Source: an uncultured Eubacteriales bacterium (lineage in GTDB: Bacteria; Bacillota; Clostridia; UBA1381; UMGS1253). Taken from it: a stretch of 64,000 nt of DNA. The translations under genes were made by a program, and so were the position numbers. Under the pieces are notes generated by a model. That model was not told where the DNA came from and made no database searches. It saw nothing but the letters and a program-made list of their open reading frames with translations. Numbering within the stretch: position 1 is the first letter of the stretch; the number at the start of each line of letters is the position of its first letter. Location of the stretch: assembly GCA_902492065.1 (NCBI GenBank), contig CABUKE010000009.1:1-64000 (forward strand), read 5' to 3'. Shown here piece after piece: positions 1-10,628 of this stretch.

Positions 1-1
1 T

Positions 2-3000
2 GAGGATGACTTTGACGTGCACGGGTACGAGCCGACGCCGGAGGAGAATTGGGAGTTGTTTAGCAGTGTGCCGAATGTGCAGGTTGCGGCAGCAGGCAAT
101 TCCAGTTATGTGTTGAAATCGGACGGAACTGTATGGGCTTGGGGCGGAAATGAGTACGGTATGTTGGGACAGGCCATCACGCTGCAATACAGGCAATATC
201 CGGCCCAAGTTCCCGGACTGAGCAATATTGTACAAATGTCCGCTTTTAACAACTACTGCTATGCGCTGACCTCAGACGGCAAGGTCATGGCGTGGGGACG
301 AAATGAAAATGAGTTGCTCGGCAACAATGTCGGCAGCTATTCCCTGCCATTTGTCTTGGAAACGGGAGCAAAGCATGTAGAAGCGGGCGATACAAACAGC
401 GTCGTTGTCAAGATGGATGGAACGGTGACCATCCGCGGTGAGAGCCAATACTTCCCGAATATTGACGTGTCTGCCATTACTGGCGTGGAGAAGGCGGAAG
501 TCCATCGCGGCCAATTTGCGCTTTTGAAAGAAAATGGAACGGTTTTATCTTGGGGGCGGCTTATCTGGGAGAGGCCTGATTTAGGAGAACGGAACCTCAC
601 ACCATATATCCAGCCGGGGCTGAATAATGTCCGCGATATTGCAATCGAATTCTACGAAACGTATATGATAACAGAAGATAACAAGCTATATGTTGGTGGC
701 GAATACAATGAGCCTCCGGTGTTGTCCGCGAACACGACCGATGTTAAAAATATAAGTACATATTCAGAGCAAAAATTTATCGTTCATACAGACGGCAGTG
801 CGGAAGGCTATGGCAGCAACGATTATCGCCAGCTCGGCGCGGGACCGGAGGTAGAATTACAGTTTATCCCAAGATATGTCCCAGTCGTTGGTGTATCGGA
901 CATAGAAATGATCAGTACCTCCAATAGCCACGCGCTCGCTTTGTGCAACGACGGCAGTATCTGGACGTGGGGCCGGAACCATATGGGGCAGCTTGGGTTT
1001 GGGGATACAAGTGAACGGGAATTACCCGCAAAAATTGCGTGGGGTGATGGTTATGTTTGGAATGGCGAAGAATATGTGAGAGTATATACTGTCAATGAAA
1101 ACGAAATTTCTGAACCGGAAGATGCTACAGTTGAAAATCTGTTTTCATTTACTCCAGAGTCTACTGGACAATATGTGATTGAAGGAGTTGGGAATGCATA
1201 TAGCACAAAGGCATATTTTTATACGGCCTCGGTACCGACAAGTACAAACTACTCTGACGTAAGTTACTTCAGTAATTCTCCTGTAAGACATTTTCAATTT
1301 GTAAAAGAGCTTACCGCAGGGAAAACGTACTATATACGCGTAGAGGGCATAACGGATGAAAGTGCTGTATATGGTATTCGTATTATAAATACGGACTATT
1401 GTTTAGAATATGGACAGGACAGTAATGAATTTGAGTTAGAGAACGCTCTGCTTACCACATGGAACAGAGATGGCGTCGAAGGCAGCTATACAATTATGGA
1501 GCATGAGGAAGCATCCGGTGGAAAAGCGGTTTTAGCAACTGGTTATACAGCTTCTGATAATAAAATTACCGACCCGTCTTCGATTTATCTTCCGCCGCTT
1601 ACATTTACAATTCACGTGCCGCAGGAGAAGGAATACACGATTTGGGTACGCGCGAAAGCTACCTCCACCAGTCAGGATTCACTTTGGTTTAACGGAGCAT
1701 TTGTGGACGGATATCAATATACAAACACGGAGGTTAACATTGGAACTGGCAGCCAGCCATGGACGTGGAGTAAAATCGCGGTCAAAACGTTGCCGGCCGG
1801 ATATATTACAATTGGTATGTGCCCACGGGAAGGGGGCGCGCTGTACGATAAAATTTTAATTACGGATAATGCGGATTATATACCCGCAGTAATTAATTAT
1901 AACGATTACTTTGCCATTGAAATGGAAGATGGCACCCAAACGGATTATACAGGGAATGGCAGTTTTGCTGGATACGTAGTGCAAAATGACTTGAGCGCTT
2001 CCGGCGAAACAGCTGTTAAAGCATCCGTATCTGCTGCGGATGGGAAGATTGATCCTGCTACGGGGATAGCACCGGCTCTATCTTTTAATATTAATATTTC
2101 AAGTGAGAAGACCTATGATATATGGGTACGAGGTAAAAATATTACCAGTGCGACTGATTCCTTATGGCTTTCAGTGGATCAACAGGACTATGGCTATGTA
2201 TCTATGTCACCAACAAATGGTGATGAATGGGAATGGACAAAACTGAAAAGCATTGAGTTGTCAGAGGGGACACACAGCATAGGATTTTTACCGCGGGAAG
2301 GCGGGGGCATTTATGATAAAATGGTAATTAGCGGAAAAGCAGGGTACGTGCCGACGGACGCAATGCTGAACGGATATGTCTGCTTTGAGGCAGAATCGAG
2401 CCCAGTGACGGCCTATACACAGGGGAATAATACGGCTACATTTATACAGACAGAAATGTCGGATGCCTCGGGAGGCGCGTATTTAACATCGAAGGTTTCA
2501 CCGGGCACGCTTTATAATGCACCGGTCAATGCACAGCCTGTTGTCGAGTATACGTTTGATGTTGACCAAAAAGCAACCTATACCGTGTATGCACGTGTGA
2601 TTCTTAATGCCCTGTCTGATAATTCAGTCTGGTTTGCTTATGATGACAGTGCATATACTTATAAAAATCTTGGGTACAATTCACAGTCATACAAGAATCG
2701 CTATGTATATCGTCTGATTGACTCGCGTGAGTTGGCACCCGGCCGCCATACAGTAAAGCTGATTCCCAGAGTGGGAGGAATAAGTTTTGATAAATTAATC
2801 GTCACCGCGCAGGAATATGACTTTGTGACATCTGGCGGTATGGTCAATGGAAGATTTGAGGCAGAGGCGGAGAGTGGTATCCTGACGCCGTATTCAAACG
2901 ACAGTGTCACTGCGAGCTATGAGATTGTACAGGATTATGCTGCATATAGCGGCAACGCTTTACGTGCTGACGTTTCCAGCGTAGTTTGGGGCGATAAAGT

Positions 3001-6000
3001 ATCAGAAATTGAAGCGGACAGCCCACCTGCGCTTCAGATACCAATTGATATAGATGAAGTTGGGACTTACGCTGTTTGGCTACGGAGTAAAGTAAATAGT
3101 GAGGCACAGGATTCCATATGGATGAATGTGGACGGAGGGGTATATTCGCAGCACGTTTTGGAAATTAGTGAACAGAATGAGCAGGCGCAGTATAAATGGA
3201 ATAAACTTGATGAAGTGGAACTTGGCATAGGCAGCCATATGCTGTGTCTAACACCGCGTGAGCCAGACGGTCTGTTTGACCGTGTATTTGTAACAGATGA
3301 CCTAAACTCTGTACCGTCGAATGAACCGTTTTACACTGAGGACGATCATTCAAACGATTTTTACGGAGCAACTGAAATTAGGCTTAACAGCACGGTAAGC
3401 GGAAAAATTGATTATACAGAAGACGCAGACTTTTTTAAGTTTACGACAGGAAACAACAGGGACTATAAAATTGTATTGAATGGAAATATAGACGTACAGT
3501 GTTACAACAGTAATCAGGAACTGGTTGAGCCGGTTGATGGGCATTACAGTTTTGGGGTTAAACAGGATTGCTTTATAAAAGTATCAGGCTCCGCAATTGA
3601 TAATTACACCTTTTGGGTTGTGCCAGTATCGGTTACGGAAGCGGATATGACCACGATTACCCCTCCTACAAATGTGGAGGTAACTCGTAGCAGTGCTGTT
3701 GATGTAAACTGGTTTGTGTTTACTCCTTCTTCGGACGGCATATATACCATTTCAACTGATTCTGAAAATATGGTACAAAAAATTCAGATTTATTCCCAAG
3801 AGGGATTGAAAAATAATTACCCATCCTTTGAAGGCGGCCAAAATGGCAACGGCGGAGATGCGGTTATTTCACAGCTTTTTTCGGCAAATACGAAATATTA
3901 TATCCAGATTTTTGACCCAACAGCCGCTACATATGGGACCTATTATTTAAGCATTCAAGTCGATTCAGACCCTTATGGCGACAACTATACAGATGCTTAC
4001 CAAATCACAGCGCCTTACACAGCGACGACATCAATTGATTCAACAGAGGATGAGGACTGGTATCTATTTATCCCGGAAATCAGCGGTGTGTATCAGCTTG
4101 ATGCCAGTCCAATTTTGGAGAATGGGAAGATATATGTTTATAAAGAGGCAGATGGTGTTTTTTCTGAAATACCCATAGCCAATAGCACTTGGTTTATTGA
4201 CCTCAGTATGAACAGTAACGAAAAATATTATATTAAAGTTTGTGCCGTTAACGAACGCGGCGTCAGAAATTATAAGCTTACCGTCAGCGATGCAAAACCA
4301 CTGTTTTCACTTGATAATTCTAACACAATAATGCTAAAAGACACTAAGCTCAGCGACACCTCATACCCGGACGGTACACGGGCTTATTTTCGGGTTGAGG
4401 ATAATTATGTGGTTGGCGGCGGTACAAATCCGAACAACAATAAAATTACGGATACAACTATGATCACGAATCCGCCTCTAATCTTTTATCTTAATGGGAA
4501 TCAAAATACAGGCAAATACTATATGTGGGTAAAAGCCCGCGTAGAAAATGATGGGAAAAATTCCTATTGGATTGGCGGGCGCGAAACAGGATATTATACG
4601 GATACGGGCTATGCAGAGTTGAATGTTGGTACAGAGGATAATCCGTGGACATGGACAAGAATGCAGGAAATCAGTATCAGTTCCCGACCGCAGGCAATCA
4701 GTATATGTCCTCGCGAAGGAATTGTTCTGGAAAAAATTGTATTAACAAAAGATTACTGGAACCCACCTGACGATAGTAACATGCAAAACGGTCACGCCGT
4801 TATTGAGTTGGAGGATGGCAATCTAAACACTATCAATTCTCGGAACAATAGAAATAACTTCTTATGGTTTTCAAAGATAGAAGATATGACGGCGTCGGAT
4901 GGAGAGGCACTTCAGGCGCATCTTTCCGGTACACTTGGAAAAACGGAACAGAATTTTATTAAAGATGATGTAAGCAACGGTATGTGGAGAAAAACGATTT
5001 TTGTCGATCAGCCCGGTACATACAGTCTTTGGATGCGTGCAAAAATTGACGACGCAGCGCAAGCCTCCATATGGTATAAGATGAACAACTTACCAAATAG
5101 TTTGTCGGAATATACAAATTGTATATTAAATGTCAATTCCGAAGCGGAACAAGGGGAATGGAAGTGGACAAAGCTTGGCGAAGCGGAGTGGAATATCGGT
5201 TCAAATTATATTCAGCTTGTTTCTTTGACAGGCGGTGGAATGTTTGATAAACTGATTGTGTCAAACAAGCCGGACTACGACCCATCAAACAGCATGTTAA
5301 ATGGATATGCTGCGACGGAAGCAGAAGCTGCGCAATTAAATTGGTATGCAGAAGGTGGCGCATCTGCGGGCTTCACTATTGTTACAGATGAAAAAGCATC
5401 CGGTGGACAGGCGATAGAAGCATCCGGCAGCAATCGCGTGGATCAAGTAGGGCAAAACGTTGTACCAGCGGCGCAGTTTACGGTAGATACCGATCATACT
5501 GGATGGTATGACATCATGCTGCGGGCCATAGTAAAATCTGAGGCAGAGGATTCAATGTGGGTTAGCGTTGACGGTGAGCAGTACCGCATGATATCTTTGC
5601 CATATCAGGACACGGATGAATATGCGTGGATACGGCTCGATCGGGTCTATCTTAATCAGGGCACGCATACAATTGGTTTTATCCCACGTGAGTTTAAGGC
5701 AAAGTTTGACCAATTTGCGGTTGTTGAGCAGACTGCGTCAGTAAATTACTTTGTCGACAATGGCTACGCAGAAATTGAGATGGAGAATACCACGCGCAAT
5801 CCGTATGCGAGTGGGAGCGTAAGCGCCTCTTATGAAAAACAATCAAACGGGGCTGCATTTGGAGCGTGGGCTTTGCGCGCAGAGGTTATCAATCCGCCTA
5901 GCAATGAAATTAATTCGGAAATTAAAAACTTTACGCTGCCGGCAGCACATTTTTCAGTTGCTGTGGACAAAACCGATGAATACCATTTATGGGTTCGCGC

Positions 6001-9000
6001 GCTTGTCAATGAGGCAACGCAAGGGAAAATGTGGTACAAGATTGATGAGGAAACTTATACGCAGGCGGAGCTGCCGTATAACAGCAATGATACGCAGAAT
6101 AAATGGGTCTGGACAAAAATTGCCGTTCTGCCGCTTGGCCATGGCGTTCATACAGTTGGGTTTGCTCCAATGCAGACAGGAATGCTCATTGATAAGATTA
6201 TCTTGTCAGACGATGCGTACTATACGCCGCCGACCCCACCGGAGCAGATGGATGTATACGATAAAGACATTGCACTCAAACAGAATAAAGATCAAATGGA
6301 GGCATTGGCAGAAATTGCTGTCGCGCAGGGAAATGAATCGCTTGCAAAACAAATTGAGAATGATGCAAAACAACTCCTTCTTGACGAGATTAACTTGCGC
6401 CGCGAGCAGGGCGCAACTGTTTTAGCGATGTCCAATACGGGTATAAATGATATTGGTCTCGACTTATTTGAAAATGTAGACAGTCAATATAAGAATCTAA
6501 TTAATAATTATATTGAACAGATTCCGGGGCTTGGTTCGGTGGATGAATTGCAGGATGTTGTCAACGGAAAGCTAGCGCCGGAAGGATTTATTCAGGATTA
6601 TCCGGATGGAGAGACTGAATCAGATGATACAGAAAATCCAAAGATAGGCTTTGAAGCAAATGAATATATAAATGAAGATTTTGAGCCAGAACAAATGGTA
6701 CTTTTAGCGGCTGCAGAAAATGCGCCCAATTTGGAGATTGTGGGAAAGACAAGTACAACCTTAACGTACCGTGTACAGTTTCCTGTATCAGGCGCACTGG
6801 GCAATTGTATTGTTCTCGATAGCGCAAATGGGGCGGAAACTGTACGAAATAACAGGCCGTATGATAATGAAACCAGAAAAAAGGATGGGGAGTATACAAT
6901 CACCGGGCTGGAGCCAGGAGGATTATACTATCTGTGGATGTGGTGGTCCGAGGATGGAGGCCGTACATGGGGCGGAGAGAATGGCATAGGAAGAATTGTG
7001 CCTCTTCCGTATGATGATACAGATGAGTCATATATTACAAATTCCGGGACACATGTAACGGCCATTATGGAACAATCCGATGTAACGAATGCCGGCGCAA
7101 ACCTAAGTTGGTGGCTTAATAAAATGGATTTGGCGTACGAAGATATGGAGGAGTTTACGGGCAATTCACTGAATCAGCAATTGGTGATGAAATCGGATCG
7201 CTCAGAGGAACTACTGTATTATGACAGTCTGGAAGGGCCTGAACATCAAGGCTTTTTGCAATATACCTTAGCAGTTGCCGGAGCGCCGGGTTATATGGAC
7301 AGTTCGCCAAACAGAATTACGCAGTCGTATTATAAGTCATTTGCGAAAAGGCTCCCTAATGACTGGGGTCATGCTTTCATGCATGAAATGGGTCATAATT
7401 TTGATAAAGAAGTATGGGAGTTCGATCCGGAAGTAACGGCGGAGTTAAAGACATATTATGTAGTTGAAAAAAGAAACGCGCCGATTTATGACGTAGCAAA
7501 CGACCAATATTATGAAGGCAACGGAGCAAAAAAATTTTATGAAAGTCATCCTGTATTTGGCTATAATAATACGTTTGCTTTAGGCAGGTACCATGATTAT
7601 GGTATGACGTATGTATTGATTAAAATCAAGGATAAGATTGGTTGGGAACCATTTAAACAGACTTTCCGATACTTCTCTTCGCTTCCGGAAGAGCAGGCAC
7701 CTGTATCGAGAATTGATAAACTAAACCTTTTCTTAACCAAATTAAGCGATTATTCGGGCCGGGATGTCTTTGCAATGCTTACGACTGATGAAAAACAGGT
7801 GATCAATTCCGAGTATGGCGGAGTTGTTGCGCGTTCGACCCACTTTGGGCAGGTAAAGGTAAATGGCAAAGCGGATATAAGCCTGATGGCAGGACAGCGT
7901 GCCATCTACCGCTTTGATCCGGAAATCTATGTTGATTATACAATCCTGACAGGAGCGTATGCTGGTTCCGGAGCGGAAAATGATACGTTGATACAAGTTT
8001 ATGCGGACAGCGGTTTGAAAAAGTTAATTGCCGCTAATGATGATATTGGGAATTCAAAATTTTCTGAGGTGACAATCCCATATGATATAAATAACTGGAA
8101 CGGCTATGATTCTGGTTCCTATTATATTGTAGTATCATCTCCGAATCAAAATACGAAGGTACATACAACTTTGTATGTAAGACGAGCCAAAGCAGCGGAT
8201 TCGGTAGTTTTGGGCTCCTCAGTAAGTGCGATTCTGCTGGAAGGAGACTACAAGACGATTTCGTTTACGGCTCCATACGACGGTATTTTCGAATTTGCCA
8301 CAGCGGCAGCAAGCGGCGCGTCAGGCAGCCAGCTTGACTCCTATTTAGAAATATTTGAGGATAGCCGGCTGACAAGATTGCTGGCATTTAATGATAACTA
8401 TAACGCTTCCAGCTTGTCACGCGCATCGGTGTATATGACCAGCGGCCAAACCGTTTACGTTCGTGTACGTGGTTGGAGATATCAGGAAATCTCGGTTAAT
8501 TTACACGTTACGGAAGGGGGAGGTATTTATGACCTGCATTATTCCTCCGGGCCATCCGTCGGGTATAATAATGTGGTGACGTTTTCGATTACTGGTGGCA
8601 ATAACCTGCCATCCGGAGGTTTATCGGCCGTCGTATATTTAAATAGTGGAAGCGGCGATTATGAAAAAAAGCGAGTGCCGGTCAATGCACGGGCGAACGG
8701 CGGCAATTCGACCGTTACAATTGATGGGATATCACTTTTCAACTCAGGCAGCATCCGTACGACGGTGCGGCTGGAGGATTCCGACGGAGCGAACAGCTAT
8801 TCCGCACAAAGTATTTATAACACGGTGCAGGAGGGACAATTGCAGCCACAGGAGGTTGTGTTTGAGCAGCCGACGGAGAAGGTGGTCACTGTGAAGGATA
8901 CAAATGGGAACGATAAAGAAATGTTGCTCCCACACTACCTGATTTTTGATGATCAGCCAGAACATGTGCGTAGATGCGATATTTTGGATGATGGTTCCTA

Positions 9001-10591
9001 TACGCCGCGCGCTCTGATGCACGTAGAAAATTTGGGGCCGGGAGTTTACACGGTATTTTCCTATCATCACAAATCAGATGGATTTTTGGCAAGGGCAGGA
9101 ACGGTATTAGACAGAAATCAGCCAATCTATTTTGATGCTGCGTTTTACAATTCTCCCGGAAAATATGGTGATGTACAGGTTACAAGACTGGGATATTCGT
9201 CAAATGGCAGGGATGGAGGCGATACGTGGAAAAACCTATTTAAGGCGTGGGAGGAGTACACCAACGGCACACCGGTAACAATAAATTATAGCAACTACAC
9301 CAACATCAGCATTGACAAGACTAAGTGGCTGCGAGATGTATTGTGGGAAATGTATCCCGGCGACGACGCGAGAAACAGTACCCGAATCAGTTCGGGCGAA
9401 GAAATGGGATATTCTATGTTGATGATGGAATTTGTTGTAACAAGCGGGAGCGTCAATTTCGCAACGGTAGCTTATAAGGACGAACAGCAGGGACACGCCG
9501 TGTTTGATGACTGGAACCAAACAGGGAGTATCAAAAGTGTGAACGAACCGCTGTTGACGGTAAACGGCGTGGGAGAAACGACAACGCAGGTGATTGGCAA
9601 GGAGATGGAATACGTCATCGATGATTCTGTAGGAACGGAGACGCGGCTGCCTGTGACCGTCAGCAACCGGTTGTTTACCAACCGGAAAAGCAGTTTTTTC
9701 ACCACCCACATGACTGAGATGAGCGCAAATAACCGTTGGACGGTACCGAGAAGCTCGGTGGTGGAGCTGACTTACCACGCGGAAGGCGTGGCGCGCACCT
9801 CAAGCACGGGCGCAGAAGAGTCTTATGGCGTCCGCGATTGGAAATTTGACGGGATGCATTCGGCGGATTTTGCTAAGGCGAAAGGTAAGTATGGGGATTT
9901 GATAGACGAAGACTATAAGTATGATGAAGCATGGATTAAAAGTTTAGCCGAGCCGGACGACTATCTGTTACATCAAGAGGGAGACGAAGATACACTGGCC
10001 TCACGGGAAGAAACATTTGTCGGTTTCCAGTCAGTTGATGTCGTGCATAGTTATTGGGACGAGGCCAGCCAGACATTTGTTGAGAGAGCAGAGGTAACAG
10101 AAGGCATGACGCCAATCAACACGGGGTACGGCCTCACCTACGAGTATAATCTGAAGCTGCACAATACGGGAGAGCAGCCCAAAACCTTCAGCTATATTTT
10201 CGAAGGGAGGGACTATCATATTGATTGGTCAGTCAACGGCGGCGCCAGACAGGGAAAAGATATCCGCCAGCGCGCAGAGAATGGATTTGCCGATATAATA
10301 GACTACGACGAAAATGGTACGCCAATATATGATGAGAAGTGTTGGCCGGAAGAGGTATTTTGTATAGAGCTTCCACCGGGAGAAACAACTATTAAAATCT
10401 GGGTAGAGATAATGACCGGGTCGAATCCTTCCTGTCAAAATGCCTTTGTGATTAACGCGGATGATTCGAAAAGAAAAAGGGCAGAATCAGAACCGGATGA
10501 GGACTCTGGAGAATCTGCATGTTATTATGGTATGAGATACGATATGGAAATGGGCGACCGCTGGGACATTGTATCGTATCCGTATGTATAA
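2..10591 (+). CDS. Giant secreted modular metallopeptidase (RCC1 blades, CBM35-like modules, M60-like peptidase), 5' partial
   Basis: The frame is open from base 2, so signal peptide and true start lie upstream; a decayed copy at 13678 begins with a signal peptide. Seen in order: seven RCC1-like blades (about 80-1050, recurring 'DGTVWAWG'-type cores), a PPC-like domain (1080-1410), CBM35-like modules 1-4 (1425-3310, each with 'E-x-E', a 'YxIWVRAK' strand, 'WxWTK' and 'PREGG..DK'), three PPC-like domains (3340-4290), modules 5-8 (4320-6230), a helical linker (6240-6600), an FN3-like domain (6700-7000), a peptidase domain with HEMGH at 7382-7396 and a candidate third zinc ligand Glu 12 residues later, two PPC-like domains (7850-8510), then beta-rich C-terminal sequence. 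The HExxH...E arrangement resembles M60/enhancin-type gluzincins, which attack glycoproteins such as mucins; substrate here is inference. No LPXTG or SLH anchor is visible. The next gene follows after 37 bp. Confidence 0.85.
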   Translation, partial: EDDFDVHGYEPTPEENWELFSSVPNVQVAAAGNSSYVLKSDGTVWAWGGNEYGMLGQAITLQYRQYPAQVPGLSNIVQMSAFNNYCYALTSDGKVMAWGRNENELLGNNVGSYSLPFVLETGAKHVEAGDTNSVVVKMDGTVTIRGESQYFPNIDVSAITGVEKAEVHRGQFALLKENGTVLSWGRLIWERPDLGERNLTPYIQPGLNNVRDIAIEFYETYMITEDNKLYVGGEYNEPPVLSANTTDVKNISTYSEQKFIVHTDGSAEGYGSNDYRQLGAGPEVELQFIPRYVPVVGVSDIEMISTSNSHALALCNDGSIWTWGRNHMGQLGFGDTSERELPAKIAWGDGYVWNGEEYVRVYTVNENEISEPEDATVENLFSFTPESTGQYVIEGVGNAYSTKAYFYTASVPTSTNYSDVSYFSNSPVRHFQFVKELTAGKTYYIRVEGITDESAVYGIRIINTDYCLEYGQDSNEFELENALLTTWNRDGVEGSYTIMEHEEASGGKAVLATGYTASDNKITDPSSIYLPPLTFTIHVPQEKEYTIWVRAKATSTSQDSLWFNGAFVDGYQYTNTEVNIGTGSQPWTWSKIAVKTLPAGYITIGMCPREGGALYDKILITDNADYIPAVINYNDYFAIEMEDGTQTDYTGNGSFAGYVVQNDLSASGETAVKASVSAADGKIDPATGIAPALSFNINISSEKTYDIWVRGKNITSATDSLWLSVDQQDYGYVSMSPTNGDEWEWTKLKSIELSEGTHSIGFLPREGGGIYDKMVISGKAGYVPTDAMLNGYVCFEAESSPVTAYTQGNNTATFIQTEMSDASGGAYLTSKVSPGTLYNAPVNAQPVVEYTFDVDQKATYTVYARVILNALSDNSVWFAYDDSAYTYKNLGYNSQSYKNRYVYRLIDSRELAPGRHTVKLIPRVGGISFDKLIVTAQEYDFVTSGGMVNGRFEAEAESGILTPYSNDSVTASYEIVQDYAAYSGNALRADVSSVVWGDKVSEIEADSPPALQIPIDIDEVGTYAVWLRSKVNSEAQDSIWMNVDGGVYSQHVLEISEQNEQAQYKWNKLDEVELGIGSHMLCLTPREPDGLFDRVFVTDDLNSVPSNEPFYTEDDHSNDFYGATEIRLNSTVSGKIDYTEDADFFKFTTGNNRDYKIVLNGNIDVQCYNSNQELVEPVDGHYSFGVKQDCFIKVSGSAIDNYTFWVVPVSVTEADMTTITPPTNVEVTRSSAVDVNWFVFTPSSDGIYTISTDSENMVQKIQIYSQEGLKNNYPSFEGGQNGNGGDAVISQLFSANTKYYIQIFDPTAATYGTYYLSIQVDSDPYGDNYTDAYQITAPYTATTSIDSTEDEDWYLFIPEISGVYQLDASPILENGKIYVYKEADGVFSEIPIANSTWFIDLSMNSNEKYYIKVCAVNERGVRNYKLTVSDAKPLFSLDNSNTIMLKDTKLSDTSYPDGTRAYFRVEDNYVVGGGTNPNNNKITDTTMITNPPLIFYLNGNQNTGKYYMWVKARVENDGKNSYWIGGRETGYYTDTGYAELNVGTEDNPWTWTRMQEISISSRPQAISICPREGIVLEKIVLTKDYWNPPDDSNMQNGHAVIELEDGNLNTINSRNNRNNFLWFSKIEDMTASDGEALQAHLSGTLGKTEQNFIKDDVSNGMWRKTIFVDQPGTYSLWMRAKIDDAAQASIWYKMNNLPNSLSEYTNCILNVNSEAEQGEWKWTKLGEAEWNIGSNYIQLVSLTGGGMFDKLIVSNKPDYDPSNSMLNGYAATEAEAAQLNWYAEGGASAGFTIVTDEKASGGQAIEASGSNRVDQVGQNVVPAAQFTVDTDHTGWYDIMLRAIVKSEAEDSMWVSVDGEQYRMISLPYQDTDEYAWIRLDRVYLNQGTHTIGFIPREFKAKFDQFAVVEQTASVNYFVDNGYAEIEMENTTRNPYASGSVSASYEKQSNGAAFGAWALRAEVINPPSNEINSEIKNFTLPAAHFSVAVDKTDEYHLWVRALVNEATQGKMWYKIDEETYTQAELPYNSNDTQNKWVWTKIAVLPLGHGVHTVGFAPMQTGMLIDKIILSDDAYYTPPTPPEQMDVYDKDIALKQNKDQMEALAEIAVAQGNESLAKQIENDAKQLLLDEINLRREQGATVLAMSNTGINDIGLDLFENVDSQYKNLINNYIEQIPGLGSVDELQDVVNGKLAPEGFIQDYPDGETESDDTENPKIGFEANEYINEDFEPEQMVLLAAAENAPNLEIVGKTSTTLTYRVQFPVSGALGNCIVLDSANGAETVRNNRPYDNETRKKDGEYTITGLEPGGLYYLWMWWSEDGGRTWGGENGIGRIVPLPYDDTDESYITNSGTHVTAIMEQSDVTNAGANLSWWLNKMDLAYEDMEEFTGNSLNQQLVMKSDRSEELLYYDSLEGPEHQGFLQYTLAVAGAPGYMDSSPNRITQSYYKSFAKRLPNDWGHAFMHEMGHNFDKEVWEFDPEVTAELKTYYVVEKRNAPIYDVANDQYYEGNGAKKFYESHPVFGYNNTFALGRYHDYGMTYVLIKIKDKIGWEPFKQTFRYFSSLPEEQAPVSRIDKLNLFLTKLSDYSGRDVFAMLTTDEKQVINSEYGGVVARSTHFGQVKVNGKADISLMAGQRAIYRFDPEIYVDYTILTGAYAGSGAENDTLIQVYADSGLKKLIAANDDIGNSKFSEVTIPYDINNWNGYDSGSYYIVVSSPNQNTKVHTTLYVRRAKAADSVVLGSSVSAILLEGDYKTISFTAPYDGIFEFATAAASGASGSQLDSYLEIFEDSRLTRLLAFNDNYNASSLSRASVYMTSGQTVYVRVRGWRYQEISVNLHVTEGGGIYDLHYSSGPSVGYNNVVTFSITGGNNLPSGGLSAVVYLNSGSGDYEKKRVPVNARANGGNSTVTIDGISLFNSGSIRTTVRLEDSDGANSYSAQSIYNTVQEGQLQPQEVVFEQPTEKVVTVKDTNGNDKEMLLPHYLIFDDQPEHVRRCDILDDGSYTPRALMHVENLGPGVYTVFSYHHKSDGFLARAGTVLDRNQPIYFDAAFYNSPGKYGDVQVTRLGYSSNGRDGGDTWKNLFKAWEEYTNGTPVTINYSNYTNISIDKTKWLRDVLWEMYPGDDARNSTRISSGEEMGYSMLMMEFVVTSGSVNFATVAYKDEQQGHAVFDDWNQTGSIKSVNEPLLTVNGVGETTTQVIGKEMEYVIDDSVGTETRLPVTVSNRLFTNRKSSFFTTHMTEMSANNRWTVPRSSVVELTYHAEGVARTSSTGAEESYGVRDWKFDGMHSADFAKAKGKYGDLIDEDYKYDEAWIKSLAEPDDYLLHQEGDEDTLASREETFVGFQSVDVVHSYWDEASQTFVERAEVTEGMTPINTGYGLTYEYNLKLHNTGEQPKTFSYIFEGRDYHIDWSVNGGARQGKDIRQRAENGFADIIDYDENGTPIYDEKCWPEEVFCIELPPGETTIKIWVEIMTGSNPSCQNAFVINADDSKRKRAESEPDEDSGESACYYGMRYDMEMGDRWDIVSYPYV

Positions 10592-10628
10592 TTGTAGATA
10601 AAAATATAAATCAAGGAGGCGTTGAAAT

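Noticed and set aside
5832..6425. 197-codon frame in another register inside the giant peptidase gene
   Set aside because: Lys/Arg-rich out-of-frame translation of repeat modules; same type of shadow occurs at other modules.
1..10591. LPXTG, SLH or other surface anchor in the giant peptidase
   Set aside because: The C-terminus ends in charged residues without sorting signal or SLH motifs.
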